39,641 nt of DNA from an uncultured Planctomycetota bacterium (GTDB lineage Bacteria; Planctomycetota; Phycisphaerae; UBA1845; Fen-1342). The position numbers and the translations under genes are program-made. The notes beneath the pieces are model-generated. The model searched no databases. It saw only the letters and a program-made list of their open reading frames with translations, and was not told the DNA's origin. The stretch lies in assembly GCA_900696535.1 (NCBI GenBank), contig CAADGM010000206.1, positions 1 through 39,641 of the forward strand. Direction: 5' to 3'. Numbering within the stretch: position 1 is the stretch's first letter; every line of letters starts with the position of its first letter. Positions 14,974-23,203 of this stretch are shown one piece after another.

Positions 14974-17406
14974 ATGAGTACCCTCACGACGTCGTCGGCC
15001 ACGACCCCCCGTTCCGACTTGGCTGCCCCGGTGTCCCGCATCGCGAATCGCTACGGCCATTTCGCCGACGACGGACGCGAGTTCATCATCACCGACTGGC
15101 GCACGCCGCGCCCCTGGGCCAACATCATCGCCAATCCGCGGCTCGGGCTGGCAGTCAGCCACACAGGCAGCGGCTTTACGTGGGTGGACAACTCGCAACT
15201 CGCGGTCCTGACCCGCTGGGTGCAGGACCTTGCGCGCGATTCTTCGGGCAAGTTTCTCTATCTGCGCGAGCCGGCCACCGGCCGAATCTGGTCGCTCTCG
15301 CCGGCCCCGACGTTCGTTTGTTTCGACCGCTACGAGTGCCGGCACGGCATTGGCTACACCACCTTCGTGACTGAGCACGAGGGAATCCACAGCGAGTGGA
15401 CGCTTTTCGCCGATCCGCGCGACACGGTCGAGTATTGGCGCGTGGAGCTCGTGAACCTGACGGACCGGACGCGGCGGCTCGAGCTCACGTCGTTTGTCGA
15501 GTGGTGCTGCGGCGTGAACCCCTCCCCGCGCCGTGAGTTCCACAAGCTGTTCATCGAAACGGCGTACGACGCCGCCCAGCGAGCGGTGTTCGCTTGGAAC
15601 CACATGTGGGAGGTTCCCTCGCGCGACTTTGGCCACTGGAACACGGACTTCCCATACACGGCGGCCATCGCCTGCTCCGAGCCCGTGCTGGCCGCGCAGG
15701 GCGACCTCGCCGCGTTCCTCGGGCGCTACGGCGATTTCCGCCAGCCCGAGGCGCTCGAGCTGCCGACGTGGAAGCCGCGCTTCGGCCGGCACGAGGACCC
15801 CGTGGCGGCGCTGCGCAGCGCGATCGAGCTGCCCGCCGGCGGGCGACGCGTCGTCGTGTACGTCCTCGCGGCGGAGCGCTCGCGGGCCGCGTGTGCTGAG
15901 CTCGTCGAGCGCACGTGCGGGACGGAGCCAGCCGAGGCGGCGCTCGCGGCGAGCCGCGAGACGTGGAACGAGCTGCTCGAGTCGCCGCGCGTGGAGACGC
16001 CCGAGCCCTCGCTGAACTACCTGGTGAACGACTGGTGCCGCTACCAGGCGATCGCGGGGCGCCTGTGGGGCCGGGCCGGCTACTACCAGCAGAGCGGCGC
16101 CTTCGGCTTCCGCGACCAGCTCCAGGACTCGCAGGTCTGGCTGCCCGCGCGCCCGGAGAAGTGCCGCGAGCAGGTCAACCTGCACGCGCGGCACCAGTTC
16201 GCGGACGGGTCGGTCTATCACTGGTGGCACCCGCTGTCCGAGCAGGGGCACATCACGCGGATGACCGACGACCTGCTGTGGCTTGGCTTCGTGGTCGCCA
16301 GCTACGTGAAGGAGACCGGCGACGTCTCGATCCTGGCGGATCAGCAGCCGTTTCTGGACGACGCCACGCCCCACGCGATCGACGAGCACGTGCGGCGCGC
16401 GTTCAACCGGGCTTTCACGCGGACCAGCCCGCGCGGCCTGCCGTACATCGGCGCCGGCGATTGGAACGACGGGCTCAGCGCCGTCGGCCTCAAGGAGAAG
16501 GGCGAGTCGATCTGGCTGGCGCACTTCCTGGCTGGGCTGCTGCGCGACTGGGCGGAGATCTACCGTCGAACCGGCCGCGCGACGATGGCCGACGATTTCG
16601 ACGCGCGACGCCGCCGCCTGGTGGACGCGATCAACGCGCACGGCTGGGACGGGGACTGGTACATCCGCGGCACCCTGGACAGCGGCGAAGCATTCGGCAG
16701 CGCCCGAAACGCCCGCGGCTGCATCTACCTCAATTCGCAGACCTGGGCGGTGCTAAGCGACGTCGCTCCGCCGGAGCGCGCCGCGGCCTGCATGCGTGCG
16801 GTTCGCGAGCACCTGGTCGGGGAAATGGGTGCGCTGCTGCTGGCGCCGGCGTACGACCGCCCGGTGCCCGAGATCGGCTACATCACCCGATACGCACCGG
16901 GACTGCGCGAGAACGGCGGGGTCTACACGCACGCGGCCACGTGGGCCATCGCCGCCGCGGCCAAGGTCCGCGACCGCGAGCTGGTCGGGCACCTGCTGCG
17001 CGCGATCAACCCCGCGCTCAAGGACCCGGAGCGTTACTGGGCCGAGCCGTACGTGCTGCCGGGCAACTGCGACGGGCCGACTTCGCCTTATCCCGGCCGG
17101 GCCGGGTGGACGTGGTACACCGGGTCGGCGCAGTGGCTGCATCGCGTGGTGACGCAGTGGGTGCTCGGTGTGCGACCCGAGTGGGACGGCCTGCACGTCG
17201 AGCCCTGCCTGCCCGCCGGCTGGACCAGCGCGTCGCTGACACGGTCGTATCGCGGCAGCACTTACCGGGTCGAGATCGCCGCCCCTGCCAGCGGGCCGAC
17301 GACCGGCTGGGAGGTCGAGCTCGACGGACGGCTGCTCCCCGGCAGCGTGGTTCCGCCGCCCGACGGAACCGGCACGCAGCACGAGGTCCGGGTGCGCTGC
17401 CTGTAG
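14974..17406 (+). CDS. GH94-family glycoside phosphorylase
   Basis: 810 residues without a signal peptide, so cytoplasmic. The N-terminal beta-sandwich motif NRYGHFADDGREFIITDWRT and YECRHGIGYTTF, and the toroid motif GAGDWNDG (about 494-501, containing the general acid) identify GH94, whose enzymes split beta-linked disaccharides with phosphate to give a sugar 1-phosphate. YQQSGAFGFRDQLQDS and GRAGWTWYTGSAQW are further family blocks. The length fits cellobiose or related disaccharide phosphorylases rather than the longer (roughly 1000-1100 residue) cellodextrin or sophoro-oligosaccharide phosphorylases, so linkage specificity stays open. The ATG at 14974 has CGGAG upstream and is preferred to a TTG at 14950. 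Control by the neighbouring LacI regulator is strongly suggested by the perfect operator. Confidence 0.92.
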   Translation: MSTLTTSSATTPRSDLAAPVSRIANRYGHFADDGREFIITDWRTPRPWANIIANPRLGLAVSHTGSGFTWVDNSQLAVLTRWVQDLARDSSGKFLYLREPATGRIWSLSPAPTFVCFDRYECRHGIGYTTFVTEHEGIHSEWTLFADPRDTVEYWRVELVNLTDRTRRLELTSFVEWCCGVNPSPRREFHKLFIETAYDAAQRAVFAWNHMWEVPSRDFGHWNTDFPYTAAIACSEPVLAAQGDLAAFLGRYGDFRQPEALELPTWKPRFGRHEDPVAALRSAIELPAGGRRVVVYVLAAERSRAACAELVERTCGTEPAEAALAASRETWNELLESPRVETPEPSLNYLVNDWCRYQAIAGRLWGRAGYYQQSGAFGFRDQLQDSQVWLPARPEKCREQVNLHARHQFADGSVYHWWHPLSEQGHITRMTDDLLWLGFVVASYVKETGDVSILADQQPFLDDATPHAIDEHVRRAFNRAFTRTSPRGLPYIGAGDWNDGLSAVGLKEKGESIWLAHFLAGLLRDWAEIYRRTGRATMADDFDARRRRLVDAINAHGWDGDWYIRGTLDSGEAFGSARNARGCIYLNSQTWAVLSDVAPPERAAACMRAVREHLVGEMGALLLAPAYDRPVPEIGYITRYAPGLRENGGVYTHAATWAIAAAAKVRDRELVGHLLRAINPALKDPERYWAEPYVLPGNCDGPTSPYPGRAGWTWYTGSAQWLHRVVTQWVLGVRPEWDGLHVEPCLPAGWTSASLTRSYRGSTYRVEIAAPASGPTTGWEVELDGRLLPGSVVPPPDGTGTQHEVRVRCL

Positions 17407-17652
17407 CCCTCCGGCGCAATCCATTGACGCGGAGCGGGATATCGGACGTGGAAGGTGCTAAGGCTGACCGGCCGCGGCCGCGCCGTGACGCACGCCGGGT
17501 GGACGGTGGCCGCGCGGCGCGCGTGGTGGCCGCCCACGGGCAGCTTCGGCAGACGAATGTCCGCATTGGCATATCGCGCCGGGGTTGCGTCGCGGTAGAA
17601 TGTCGCCAGTGAGCTTGCGTTTCGCATCGCCGCCACAGTTGGAGGTTTGCAG
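17407..17652. other. Intergenic region with possible M14 gene promoter
   Basis: No gene. A TAGAAT at 17596-17601 could be the -10 of the carboxypeptidase gene; the best upstream hexamer (TTGGCA, 17566-17571) is too far away at 24 bp. GGAGG at 17641-17645 is the ribosome-binding site. Confidence 0.35.
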
Positions 17653-19992
17653 ATGACTCTCCGCCGCCGCCATGCGCTCTTGGTCTGTCTGTATCTCGCC
17701 GTGCCCGTGCTGTGGGCCCACGCCACCGACCCGGCCGAGCCGGGTGCGTACACGGGATACCAGGTCGTCACGGTCACAAACGAGAATTGGTCGCAGGTTG
17801 AGCAGCTCCACGCGCTCGGCGCGATCCTCCTGAGCTGCCACGAGGGGCTCGGCCCGGTCGACTATGCGATTCCCGGGACCGCGATGGCCGACGTCGACGC
17901 GCTCGGCGTGATGTACCGCGTGCACCACCCGAACATCCAGGAACTCATCGACGCCGAGCGAGCCGCGATCGACGCCGAGCCCGAGGTCGATCCGCGCGAC
18001 GCGACCTGGTTCACGAACTACAAGGACAATCCGGCGATCATCGCCAAGCTTCAGCAGATGGTGGCCGACCGTCCGGAGATCGCCTCGCTCATCGACATCG
18101 GCAACACGGTCGAGGGGCGCGACATCTGGTGCCTGCGGATCGCCAGCCCGGGCGGCAACAAGCCCGCGATTCTGTTCAATGGCACGCAGCACGCGCGCGA
18201 GTGGGTCAGTCCGATGGTGAACATGTGGATCGCCGACCGGCTGGTCTACGAGTACGGCCTCAACCCGCAGATCACGGCCCTCGTCGACCAGCTCGACTTC
18301 TACATTGTCCCGGTCGTGAACGTGGATGGCTACGTCTACTCGTGGCAGAGCTCGAGCACGCGCCTGTGGCGGAAGAATCGCCGGGTCAACGCGGGCGGCT
18401 GCATCGGCGTGGACCCGAACCGAAACTGGGGCTTCCAGTGGGGCGGGCAGGGCGCCAGCACGGACCCCTGCAACGATACGTATCGCGGCACGGCCGGCTT
18501 CTCTGAGCCGGAGACGCAGGCGCTGCGGGACTTCTTCATAGCGCAACCGGAGATCGTCTCGACGATCGACTTCCACAGCTACTCGCAGCTCATCCTATCG
18601 CCCTGGGGCTACACAAACGCGCTCCCTGCCGACCACACCACGTTCACGGAGCTCAATGTTGGCATGCGTGACGCGATTCAGGCCGTCTCGGGCCTGAGCT
18701 ACACCTACGGCCCCATCTACTCGACGATCTACCCTGCCAGCGGCGGCTCGGTCGACTGGTGCTACGGCGCTCGCGGCATCTTCGCCTTCACGATCGAGCT
18801 GCGCCCGGCGAACGCGGCTGGCGGCGGCTTCGAACTGCCCGCGGCCCAGATCCTCCCCACGTGCACGGAGAACTTCGAGGCGGCGATGTTTCTGGCGAAC
18901 TGGTCCGCCAAGCCCGTGAAGATCAGCTTCCCCAACGGTCTGCCGACGGTGATCCTCGCCGCGCAGCCGAATCCCCTGAACGTCCAGATTCGCGTCCTGG
19001 CCGGCACGCTCGACGCGACGACGCCCAAGCTACATTACCGTAGCTCGCCCGACCAGCCGTTCCAGGAGGCACCGCTGACGTACGTGGCCGGCGACCTCTG
19101 GCTCGCCAACCTGCCCCCGACCGCGTGCGGCCGCACACTCCAGTACTACTTCTCGGCGGCCTCGACCACCGGCGTGCCGGGCGTCTCGCCGGAGGGCGCG
19201 CCGGGCGACTACTACTCCGCGCAGTCCACTGAGATCCATGTCGCGTTCCATGACAACTTCGAGACGAACAAGGGCTGGACCACCGCCGTGCAGGCCGCGA
19301 CGGCCGGCTTCTGGCAGCGCGGCGTGCCGGTGAACGATCCGAACTGGGAGTACGACCCGATCAGCGACGGTGACGGCAGCGGGTCGTGCTACCTCACCGA
19401 GAACGCGCTGGGCAACACCGACGTCGACGGCGGAGCCGTCCTGCTCACCTCCCCGGCGATCGACATGACCGGCGGCGACTACACGATCGAGTACTGGTAC
19501 TACCTCTACCTGACGAACACGACCGGGTTCGTGGATCGCCTGCTCGTTGAGCTCAGCAGCAATGGCACGGCCGGCCCCTGGACGCAGATCGCGCTGCACG
19601 TGACCAACGGCGGCACGAACTGGCGCTACCAGACCATTGCGCCTGCCGCCCTCGCGGCCGCCGGCGTGACGAGCTACACCGCCGACATGCGGCTCCGGTT
19701 CACCGCCAACGATGCCAATCCGCAGAGCATCGTCGAGGCCGGCGTCGACGGCGTGCGCGTCGCCCGCATCGGTTGCTTCGCCCCGGCGCTGTGCCCCGGC
19801 GACCTCGACTGCAACGGCGGTGTCGACTTCGACGACATCGACGCGTTCGTGCTGGCGCTCGGCGGCGAGGCCGGCTACCTCGCGGCCTACCCGGACTGCC
19901 AGTGGCTCAACGCCGACACGAACGGCGACAGCGAGGTCAACTTCGACGACATCGACGGGTTCGTGGCGCTGATCGGCACGACCTGTCCGTAG
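17653..19992 (+). CDS. Secreted M14 zinc carboxypeptidase with C-terminal calcium-binding module
   Basis: 779 residues with a signal peptide of about 24 residues. The M14 catalytic set is complete: zinc ligands H180 and E183 (GTQHAREW) and H308 (TIDFHSYSQ), substrate-binding DPNRNWG (R257), and the catalytic base E382 (FTIELRP). It should remove C-terminal residues from peptides outside the cell. Residues up to about 110 look like a propeptide. After the catalytic domain come a beta domain, a jelly-roll/MAM-like domain (from FHDNFETNKGW) and a final module with two FDDID motifs ending in CP, closely similar to the end of the protein at 8617-11451. The ATG at 17653 is 7 bases after GGAGG; an in-frame TTG two codons earlier is less likely. 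Confidence 0.92.
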   Translation: MTLRRRHALLVCLYLAVPVLWAHATDPAEPGAYTGYQVVTVTNENWSQVEQLHALGAILLSCHEGLGPVDYAIPGTAMADVDALGVMYRVHHPNIQELIDAERAAIDAEPEVDPRDATWFTNYKDNPAIIAKLQQMVADRPEIASLIDIGNTVEGRDIWCLRIASPGGNKPAILFNGTQHAREWVSPMVNMWIADRLVYEYGLNPQITALVDQLDFYIVPVVNVDGYVYSWQSSSTRLWRKNRRVNAGGCIGVDPNRNWGFQWGGQGASTDPCNDTYRGTAGFSEPETQALRDFFIAQPEIVSTIDFHSYSQLILSPWGYTNALPADHTTFTELNVGMRDAIQAVSGLSYTYGPIYSTIYPASGGSVDWCYGARGIFAFTIELRPANAAGGGFELPAAQILPTCTENFEAAMFLANWSAKPVKISFPNGLPTVILAAQPNPLNVQIRVLAGTLDATTPKLHYRSSPDQPFQEAPLTYVAGDLWLANLPPTACGRTLQYYFSAASTTGVPGVSPEGAPGDYYSAQSTEIHVAFHDNFETNKGWTTAVQAATAGFWQRGVPVNDPNWEYDPISDGDGSGSCYLTENALGNTDVDGGAVLLTSPAIDMTGGDYTIEYWYYLYLTNTTGFVDRLLVELSSNGTAGPWTQIALHVTNGGTNWRYQTIAPAALAAAGVTSYTADMRLRFTANDANPQSIVEAGVDGVRVARIGCFAPALCPGDLDCNGGVDFDDIDAFVLALGGEAGYLAAYPDCQWLNADTNGDSEVNFDDIDGFVALIGTTCP

Positions 19993-20240
19993 GTCGCTTG
20001 CGTCCGGCCGGTCGCATGGGCTTGATCCTCCGGCCCATGCGGCCTGGCCGGCATGGCACGGGCCGATGCGGCGAACTCGCGCCGGTGTGGTACCCGGTTT
20101 CCCTTACCCCATCTCGGCGAGTGGCGCGCGCGTTGCGCGCGCCTGCGGGCCCTCGGCGGTGCTTGGTTCGCCCGAGGCGCAGTGAAGCCGCGCAGGCCTC
20201 ATACCCGGAAACGCGTATCGCGCGCCGGACGGCGCGTGAC
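19993..20240. other. Intergenic region with a strong GC hairpin
   Basis: No gene. A perfect 9-bp hairpin with a three-base loop (GGCGCGCGC, GTT, GCGCGCGCC) lies at 20123-20143, about 130 bp after the carboxypeptidase stop, and may serve as its transcription stop. Confidence 0.5.
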
Positions 20241-20461
20241 GATGAATTTACAAGGTGTTGCAAAACTGCACCACTGCGGCGCTCCATGCAAGCATGTGAA
20301 TTGAAGCGCCGAATTCAGTACCCCGCTGAGCAGCGATTACATTACTCACGTGCATGGACCCCCTTCCCTCCCGTGATCAGGCGCCGGTCGCGGCTCGCGG
20401 CACGAACGGCGGCGGCGGTTCGTAGCAGCCCCCCGGCAGCCTGGTCTCGGGACCTTTTTTT
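20241..20461 (+). ncRNA. Candidate structured RNA ending at a T7 terminator
   Basis: A stretch of lower GC (about 20240-20360) with no convincing protein. It has nested pairing: GGCGCT (20278-20283) with AGCGCC (20305-20310), enclosing a CATGC-AA-GCATG hairpin (20285-20296), and a CGAAC/GTTCG hairpin (20403-20422). It ends with GGTCT-CG-GGACC followed by seven T (20443-20461), an intrinsic terminator pattern on the plus strand. The nearest upstream plus gene ends 450 bp earlier and already has its own hairpin. No promoter could be fixed, and the structures are short. Confidence 0.28.
20443..20461 (+). terminator. Intrinsic terminator (short stem plus T7)
   Basis: GGTCT, loop CG, GGACC and then seven T, the longest T run noticed in the window. 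The stem is only five pairs (one T-G), so it may be weak. It points along the plus strand and lies opposite the end of the convergent DUF1571 gene. Confidence 0.5.
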
Positions 20462-20522
20462 GCGCTAGAACAAGGGCGCGGCAGGTGGTCGCTCGCGGTC
20501 TGCGCGGACCCGGGCCGACCGA

Positions 20523-21404
20523 TCAGAACGCGAACGCGTCGTCGCCGAGCTGGGGGTTCAACTCGATCTTGGTGAACACGTAGCTTCCCAGCAGCTTCTT
20601 CTGCGCCGTGTCGGCGTACGAGAAGACGGCCACCGGAAGCAGGTACTGCTGGTCGATGTGCATGATCATGAGCGCGTCGGGGTAAGGGCCGTTGGGGCCC
20701 TCGTACGGCAACTCACGCTGGATCACGTATGTCGGGCGTCCGTCGATCTCGCCCGTGCCGGCGAAACGAACGTCCAGTACGCCGCGCTCCCGCGCGACTG
20801 CGTTGTAGCGCTCGAACAGCGTGAAGGTCGACGCGAAGCCGCACTCATCGATGGTCCGCCGGCTCGTCTTGCGGGCGTCCGGGCCGTGGATCGGAATATA
20901 TACGTCGGTCGTCACCAGGCGCACGAGTGTGCCGTGCGGCTCGACGCGCGCCTGCGGCCGCCCGCGGCTGTCGACGAACTGGGGCGCGTTCATATAGAGC
21001 GCGCGGCGCGCCGCGGTCGCGTTCGTCTTCCAGATCATGTAGACCGACCGCGGATTCTCGCGGTAGCGCAGCTCGACCTCCTGCACGGGGGTCAGCCCAT
21101 CCGGCAGCAACTCCTGCTTGACCAGCACGCAGCGGTAGTCGCGCACCTCGCGCTCGTACTTCTCGCGTCCCAGCCGAACGAGCTCCATCGGGTCGCGCGC
21201 CGCGATATCCGCCAGCGAGATGGCGGGCGCCGGGCGAACTTCCGGACGAACCAGGCTCGGGCTCGGCGCGACGGCCGCTCGTCCTGCCGCCAGCGGCGCG
21301 GACGTGCTCCGCGCGGACATGTTCAGCACGGCCCAGACCGTCATCGGGGCGATCAGGGTGAACGCGATGGTGACAGAGAAGTTTGCGCGGCGGATACTCG
21401 CCAT
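20523..21404 (-). CDS. DUF1571-family exported protein
   Basis: 293 residues. An N-terminal hydrophobic segment (about 8-30) is a signal anchor or signal peptide. The rest matches the planctomycete DUF1571 family: DIAARDPMELVRLGREKYEREVRDYRC, then VYMIWKTNATAARRALYM, a LolA-like beta-rich pattern, and YLLPVAVFSYADT near the end. The start at 21404 has AAGGAG 9 bases upstream; a longer in-frame version lacks such a site. A TACAAT (-10 type, minus strand, 21573-21568) with TTGCCT 16 bp before it overlaps the end of the upstream hydrolase gene, suggesting its own promoter. The function of the family is not known; the fold hints at lipid or lipoprotein binding. Confidence 0.78.
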   Translation of the reverse strand: MASIRRANFSVTIAFTLIAPMTVWAVLNMSARSTSAPLAAGRAAVAPSPSLVRPEVRPAPAISLADIAARDPMELVRLGREKYEREVRDYRCVLVKQELLPDGLTPVQEVELRYRENPRSVYMIWKTNATAARRALYMNAPQFVDSRGRPQARVEPHGTLVRLVTTDVYIPIHGPDARKTSRRTIDECGFASTFTLFERYNAVARERGVLDVRFAGTGEIDGRPTYVIQRELPYEGPNGPYPDALMIMHIDQQYLLPVAVFSYADTAQKKLLGSYVFTKIELNPQLGDDAFAF

Positions 21405-21567
21405 GCAGGTCGGCTCCTTCGTTGACGGCGAATCGCCGGGGCCAAGGGAAATCAGGTTGCGGCCGTCGCTTTGCGGATCCATCCTTCGCTATCGACCGAA
21501 ACTTCCGGCCCGCGAGAGGGCATGCGGGCGCAGGCCCTGCGCCGACCGCGCCGTGCGGTTGGGGGGT

Positions 21568-21595
21568 ATTGTAGTCCCAGACTGCTGTCAGGCAA
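21568..21595 (-). promoter_or_regulatory. Probable promoter of the DUF1571 gene
   Basis: On the minus strand, TTGCCT (21595-21590), a 16-bp spacer and TACAAT (21573-21568, 5 of 6). It would give a leader of roughly 160 bases before the ATG at 21404. Confidence 0.4.
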
Positions 21596-22478
21596 GGACT
21601 TGGGTGGGGCGATCGGCGGGCGAGCCTGCGGACCAGTCGAGCAGTGCGGCCGATAATTCGCTCAGGTCCGGTTCGAATTCCAGCGTGTGCGCAGCGTGCT
21701 GGAACTCCCGCACCTCGGGTTGTGCCCGGGCAACACGCCGAAGCCAAGCGATGGTGGGCTGGTTTCGGATGATCCGGTCCCGCCCCGCGTTCAACAGTGT
21801 GATCGGACTCCCGATACTGCCGCGCGGCGCTCGCCGTAGCCAACTGCCCAGCCGCTCGGACTCCCAGAGAAAGCGCGCCGTGACGCGGGTAAGCTTGAGA
21901 GGGTCGTGACGAATGAACGTCTGCCCGTCGGGCTGGTCGGTGAAGAGCGCCGCGCCGTCGAGGGGGATCGGGTGGAGTCGATCGGGTGCGGTCAGCAGCG
22001 ATCGGGCGATGCGCAGTCGCTCGACGAGGCTGACGCCGACCGCTGGAAAAACGCCGGGTGCGAGGAGCAGTAGCCGGCGCGTGAACCACGCCATCCGCAG
22101 GGCCCAGGCGAGTGCCAATTTGCCGCCCCAGCTCACGCCGACGACCGACACCGGCCGGGCGGCAGTCCCAACCTCGCGCGCCAGGGCGGTCGCGAGAAAG
22201 GACAGGTCCGCAAGGAGCTGCTCGGCGCTCGGCGTGTCGCCGCGGGCCTCGTGGTTCAGGCCGCTCCCGCGCCGGTCCGGCAGCAGGACGGCCGCCCCCC
22301 GGCTCGCGAGCAGTGACGCCGACCATTCGTACCAGCCGCCGTGTGACTGGATTCCGTGCAGGTAGAGCACGAGATCGCTCGGCGGTCCGTGCGGGGGCAT
22401 CCAGAGCCGAGCGGAGGCGACGTAGCCGTCGCTGAGCACGATCTGCCGAATCAGCGGCGGTGAGAGCGGAGCCCGCAT
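21588..22478 (-). CDS. Alpha/beta-hydrolase, lysophospholipase-like
   Basis: 296 residues with a full serine-hydrolase triad: S116 in GVSWGG, D234 in NAGRDRII and H264 in AAHTLEF. The oxyanion-side motif YLHGIQSHGGWYE (about 39-51) and LLPDRRGSG are typical of monoglyceride-lipase/lysophospholipase-like enzymes. There is no signal peptide, so it is probably cytoplasmic. No clear ribosome-binding site precedes the ATG at 22478, so the exact start is less certain. The next minus-strand gene upstream (ACT protein) is separated by a cluster of hairpins, so the two are probably not one unit. The ester substrate cannot be predicted. Confidence 0.85.
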   Translation of the reverse strand: MRAPLSPPLIRQIVLSDGYVASARLWMPPHGPPSDLVLYLHGIQSHGGWYEWSASLLASRGAAVLLPDRRGSGLNHEARGDTPSAEQLLADLSFLATALAREVGTAARPVSVVGVSWGGKLALAWALRMAWFTRRLLLLAPGVFPAVGVSLVERLRIARSLLTAPDRLHPIPLDGAALFTDQPDGQTFIRHDPLKLTRVTARFLWESERLGSWLRRAPRGSIGSPITLLNAGRDRIIRNQPTIAWLRRVARAQPEVREFQHAAHTLEFEPDLSELSAALLDWSAGSPADRPTQVLA

Positions 22479-22514
22479 CGAGGGTGGTCACCGTGGTTCG
22501 TCAGGAGGAGACAG

Positions 22515-22571
22515 GGCAGGCAGGATGCCTGCCCCACCCCAGCATCGGGTGGGGCGGGCTTCCAGCCCGCC
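22515..22571. repeat. Three consecutive GC hairpins
   Basis: GGCAGGC-AGGAT-GCCTGCC (22515-22533), CCCCACCC-7 nt-GGGTGGGG (22532-22554) and GGCGGGC-TTCCA-GCCCGCC (22553-22571) follow almost end to end. The third shares its stem with 261-280 and 14674-14693. They lie 34 bp after the stop of the ACT-domain gene and probably end its transcript. Confidence 0.8.
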
Positions 22572-22604
22572 GCCGACACGTCGGGCTCTGTGTGCGGCAC
22601 TACA

Positions 22605-23069
22605 TCAAAGCTCATGCTCCTGGAGGATGGTGAACTTGCCCTTGAGCAGGGCCCGGACCGCGACGGGCACGTTGTCCACCTGGATGGCCAGGCATGGCCG
22701 GCGCTCCTGACCGGCCCAGACGGTGTAGACGTAGTTGATGTTCACCTCGCCCGAGATCAAGGCCCCGCAGATGGTGATGATCCCGCGCTTGCCGACCGGC
22801 AACTCGACCACCAGCACCTCGCTGATGCTGATGGGGAAGGACGCGTCCACCAGGATCTGCCGCACGAGGTCGGGATTGTCCACGAGCATACGCACGATGG
22901 CGCAGTCGACCGACGCGTCGACGGACATGCCGAGGATGTGCACCGGCTCGTCGTCGAGCAGGCGGGTGACACGCAGGAGCTGACCGAGGCGGTTCTCCAG
23001 GAAGATCGAGATCTGCCGACAGCTCGGGAAGTCCTGGCCTTCCAGCGTCTCCAGTGGGTCGGTCTGCAT
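22605..23069 (-). CDS. ACT-domain protein
   Basis: 154 residues that look like two ACT folds in tandem: RQISIFLENRLGQLLRVTRLL with VHILGMSVD in the first, and GALISGEVNINYVYTVWAG with LAIQVDNVPVAVRALL in the second. ACT domains bind amino acids or other small ligands and regulate metabolism. This one has no attached catalytic domain and would be a free-standing cytoplasmic sensor. The start is uncertain: the ATG at 23069 gives a clean domain start but has only a weak GGAT upstream, and an ATG at 23099 is also in frame. It is divergent from the BatA-like gene and followed by hairpins. Its partner is unknown. Confidence 0.75.
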   Translation of the reverse strand: MQTDPLETLEGQDFPSCRQISIFLENRLGQLLRVTRLLDDEPVHILGMSVDASVDCAIVRMLVDNPDLVRQILVDASFPISISEVLVVELPVGKRGIITICGALISGEVNINYVYTVWAGQERRPCLAIQVDNVPVAVRALLKGKFTILQEHEL

Positions 23070-23203
23070 GGCAGTAATCCGAAATGTGCCGCGCTGCACG
23101 GCTCCGGCTGCTGCGCCGCGAGCGTCGCGCGATACAGTAGCCCGCGCGTCGCCTCGTGTACAGCGGCCAACGACGAGCCGACGGCGGCGTCAGCGGACAT
23201 GCC

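Noticed and set aside
14974..17406. Naming the GH94 protein a sophoro-oligosaccharide or cellobiose phosphorylase
   Set aside because: Length argues against the former and gene context against the latter; linkage specificity cannot be read from the sequence alone.
14935..17612. Long frames on both strands overlapping the GH94 gene
   Set aside because: They are shadow frames with Arg/Ala-rich content; GH94 motifs are continuous in the chosen frame.
20242..20304. 20-codon open frame with HHCGAPCKH
   Set aside because: There is no ribosome-binding site and it is too short to judge; the pairing and terminator favour an RNA, if anything, over a protein.
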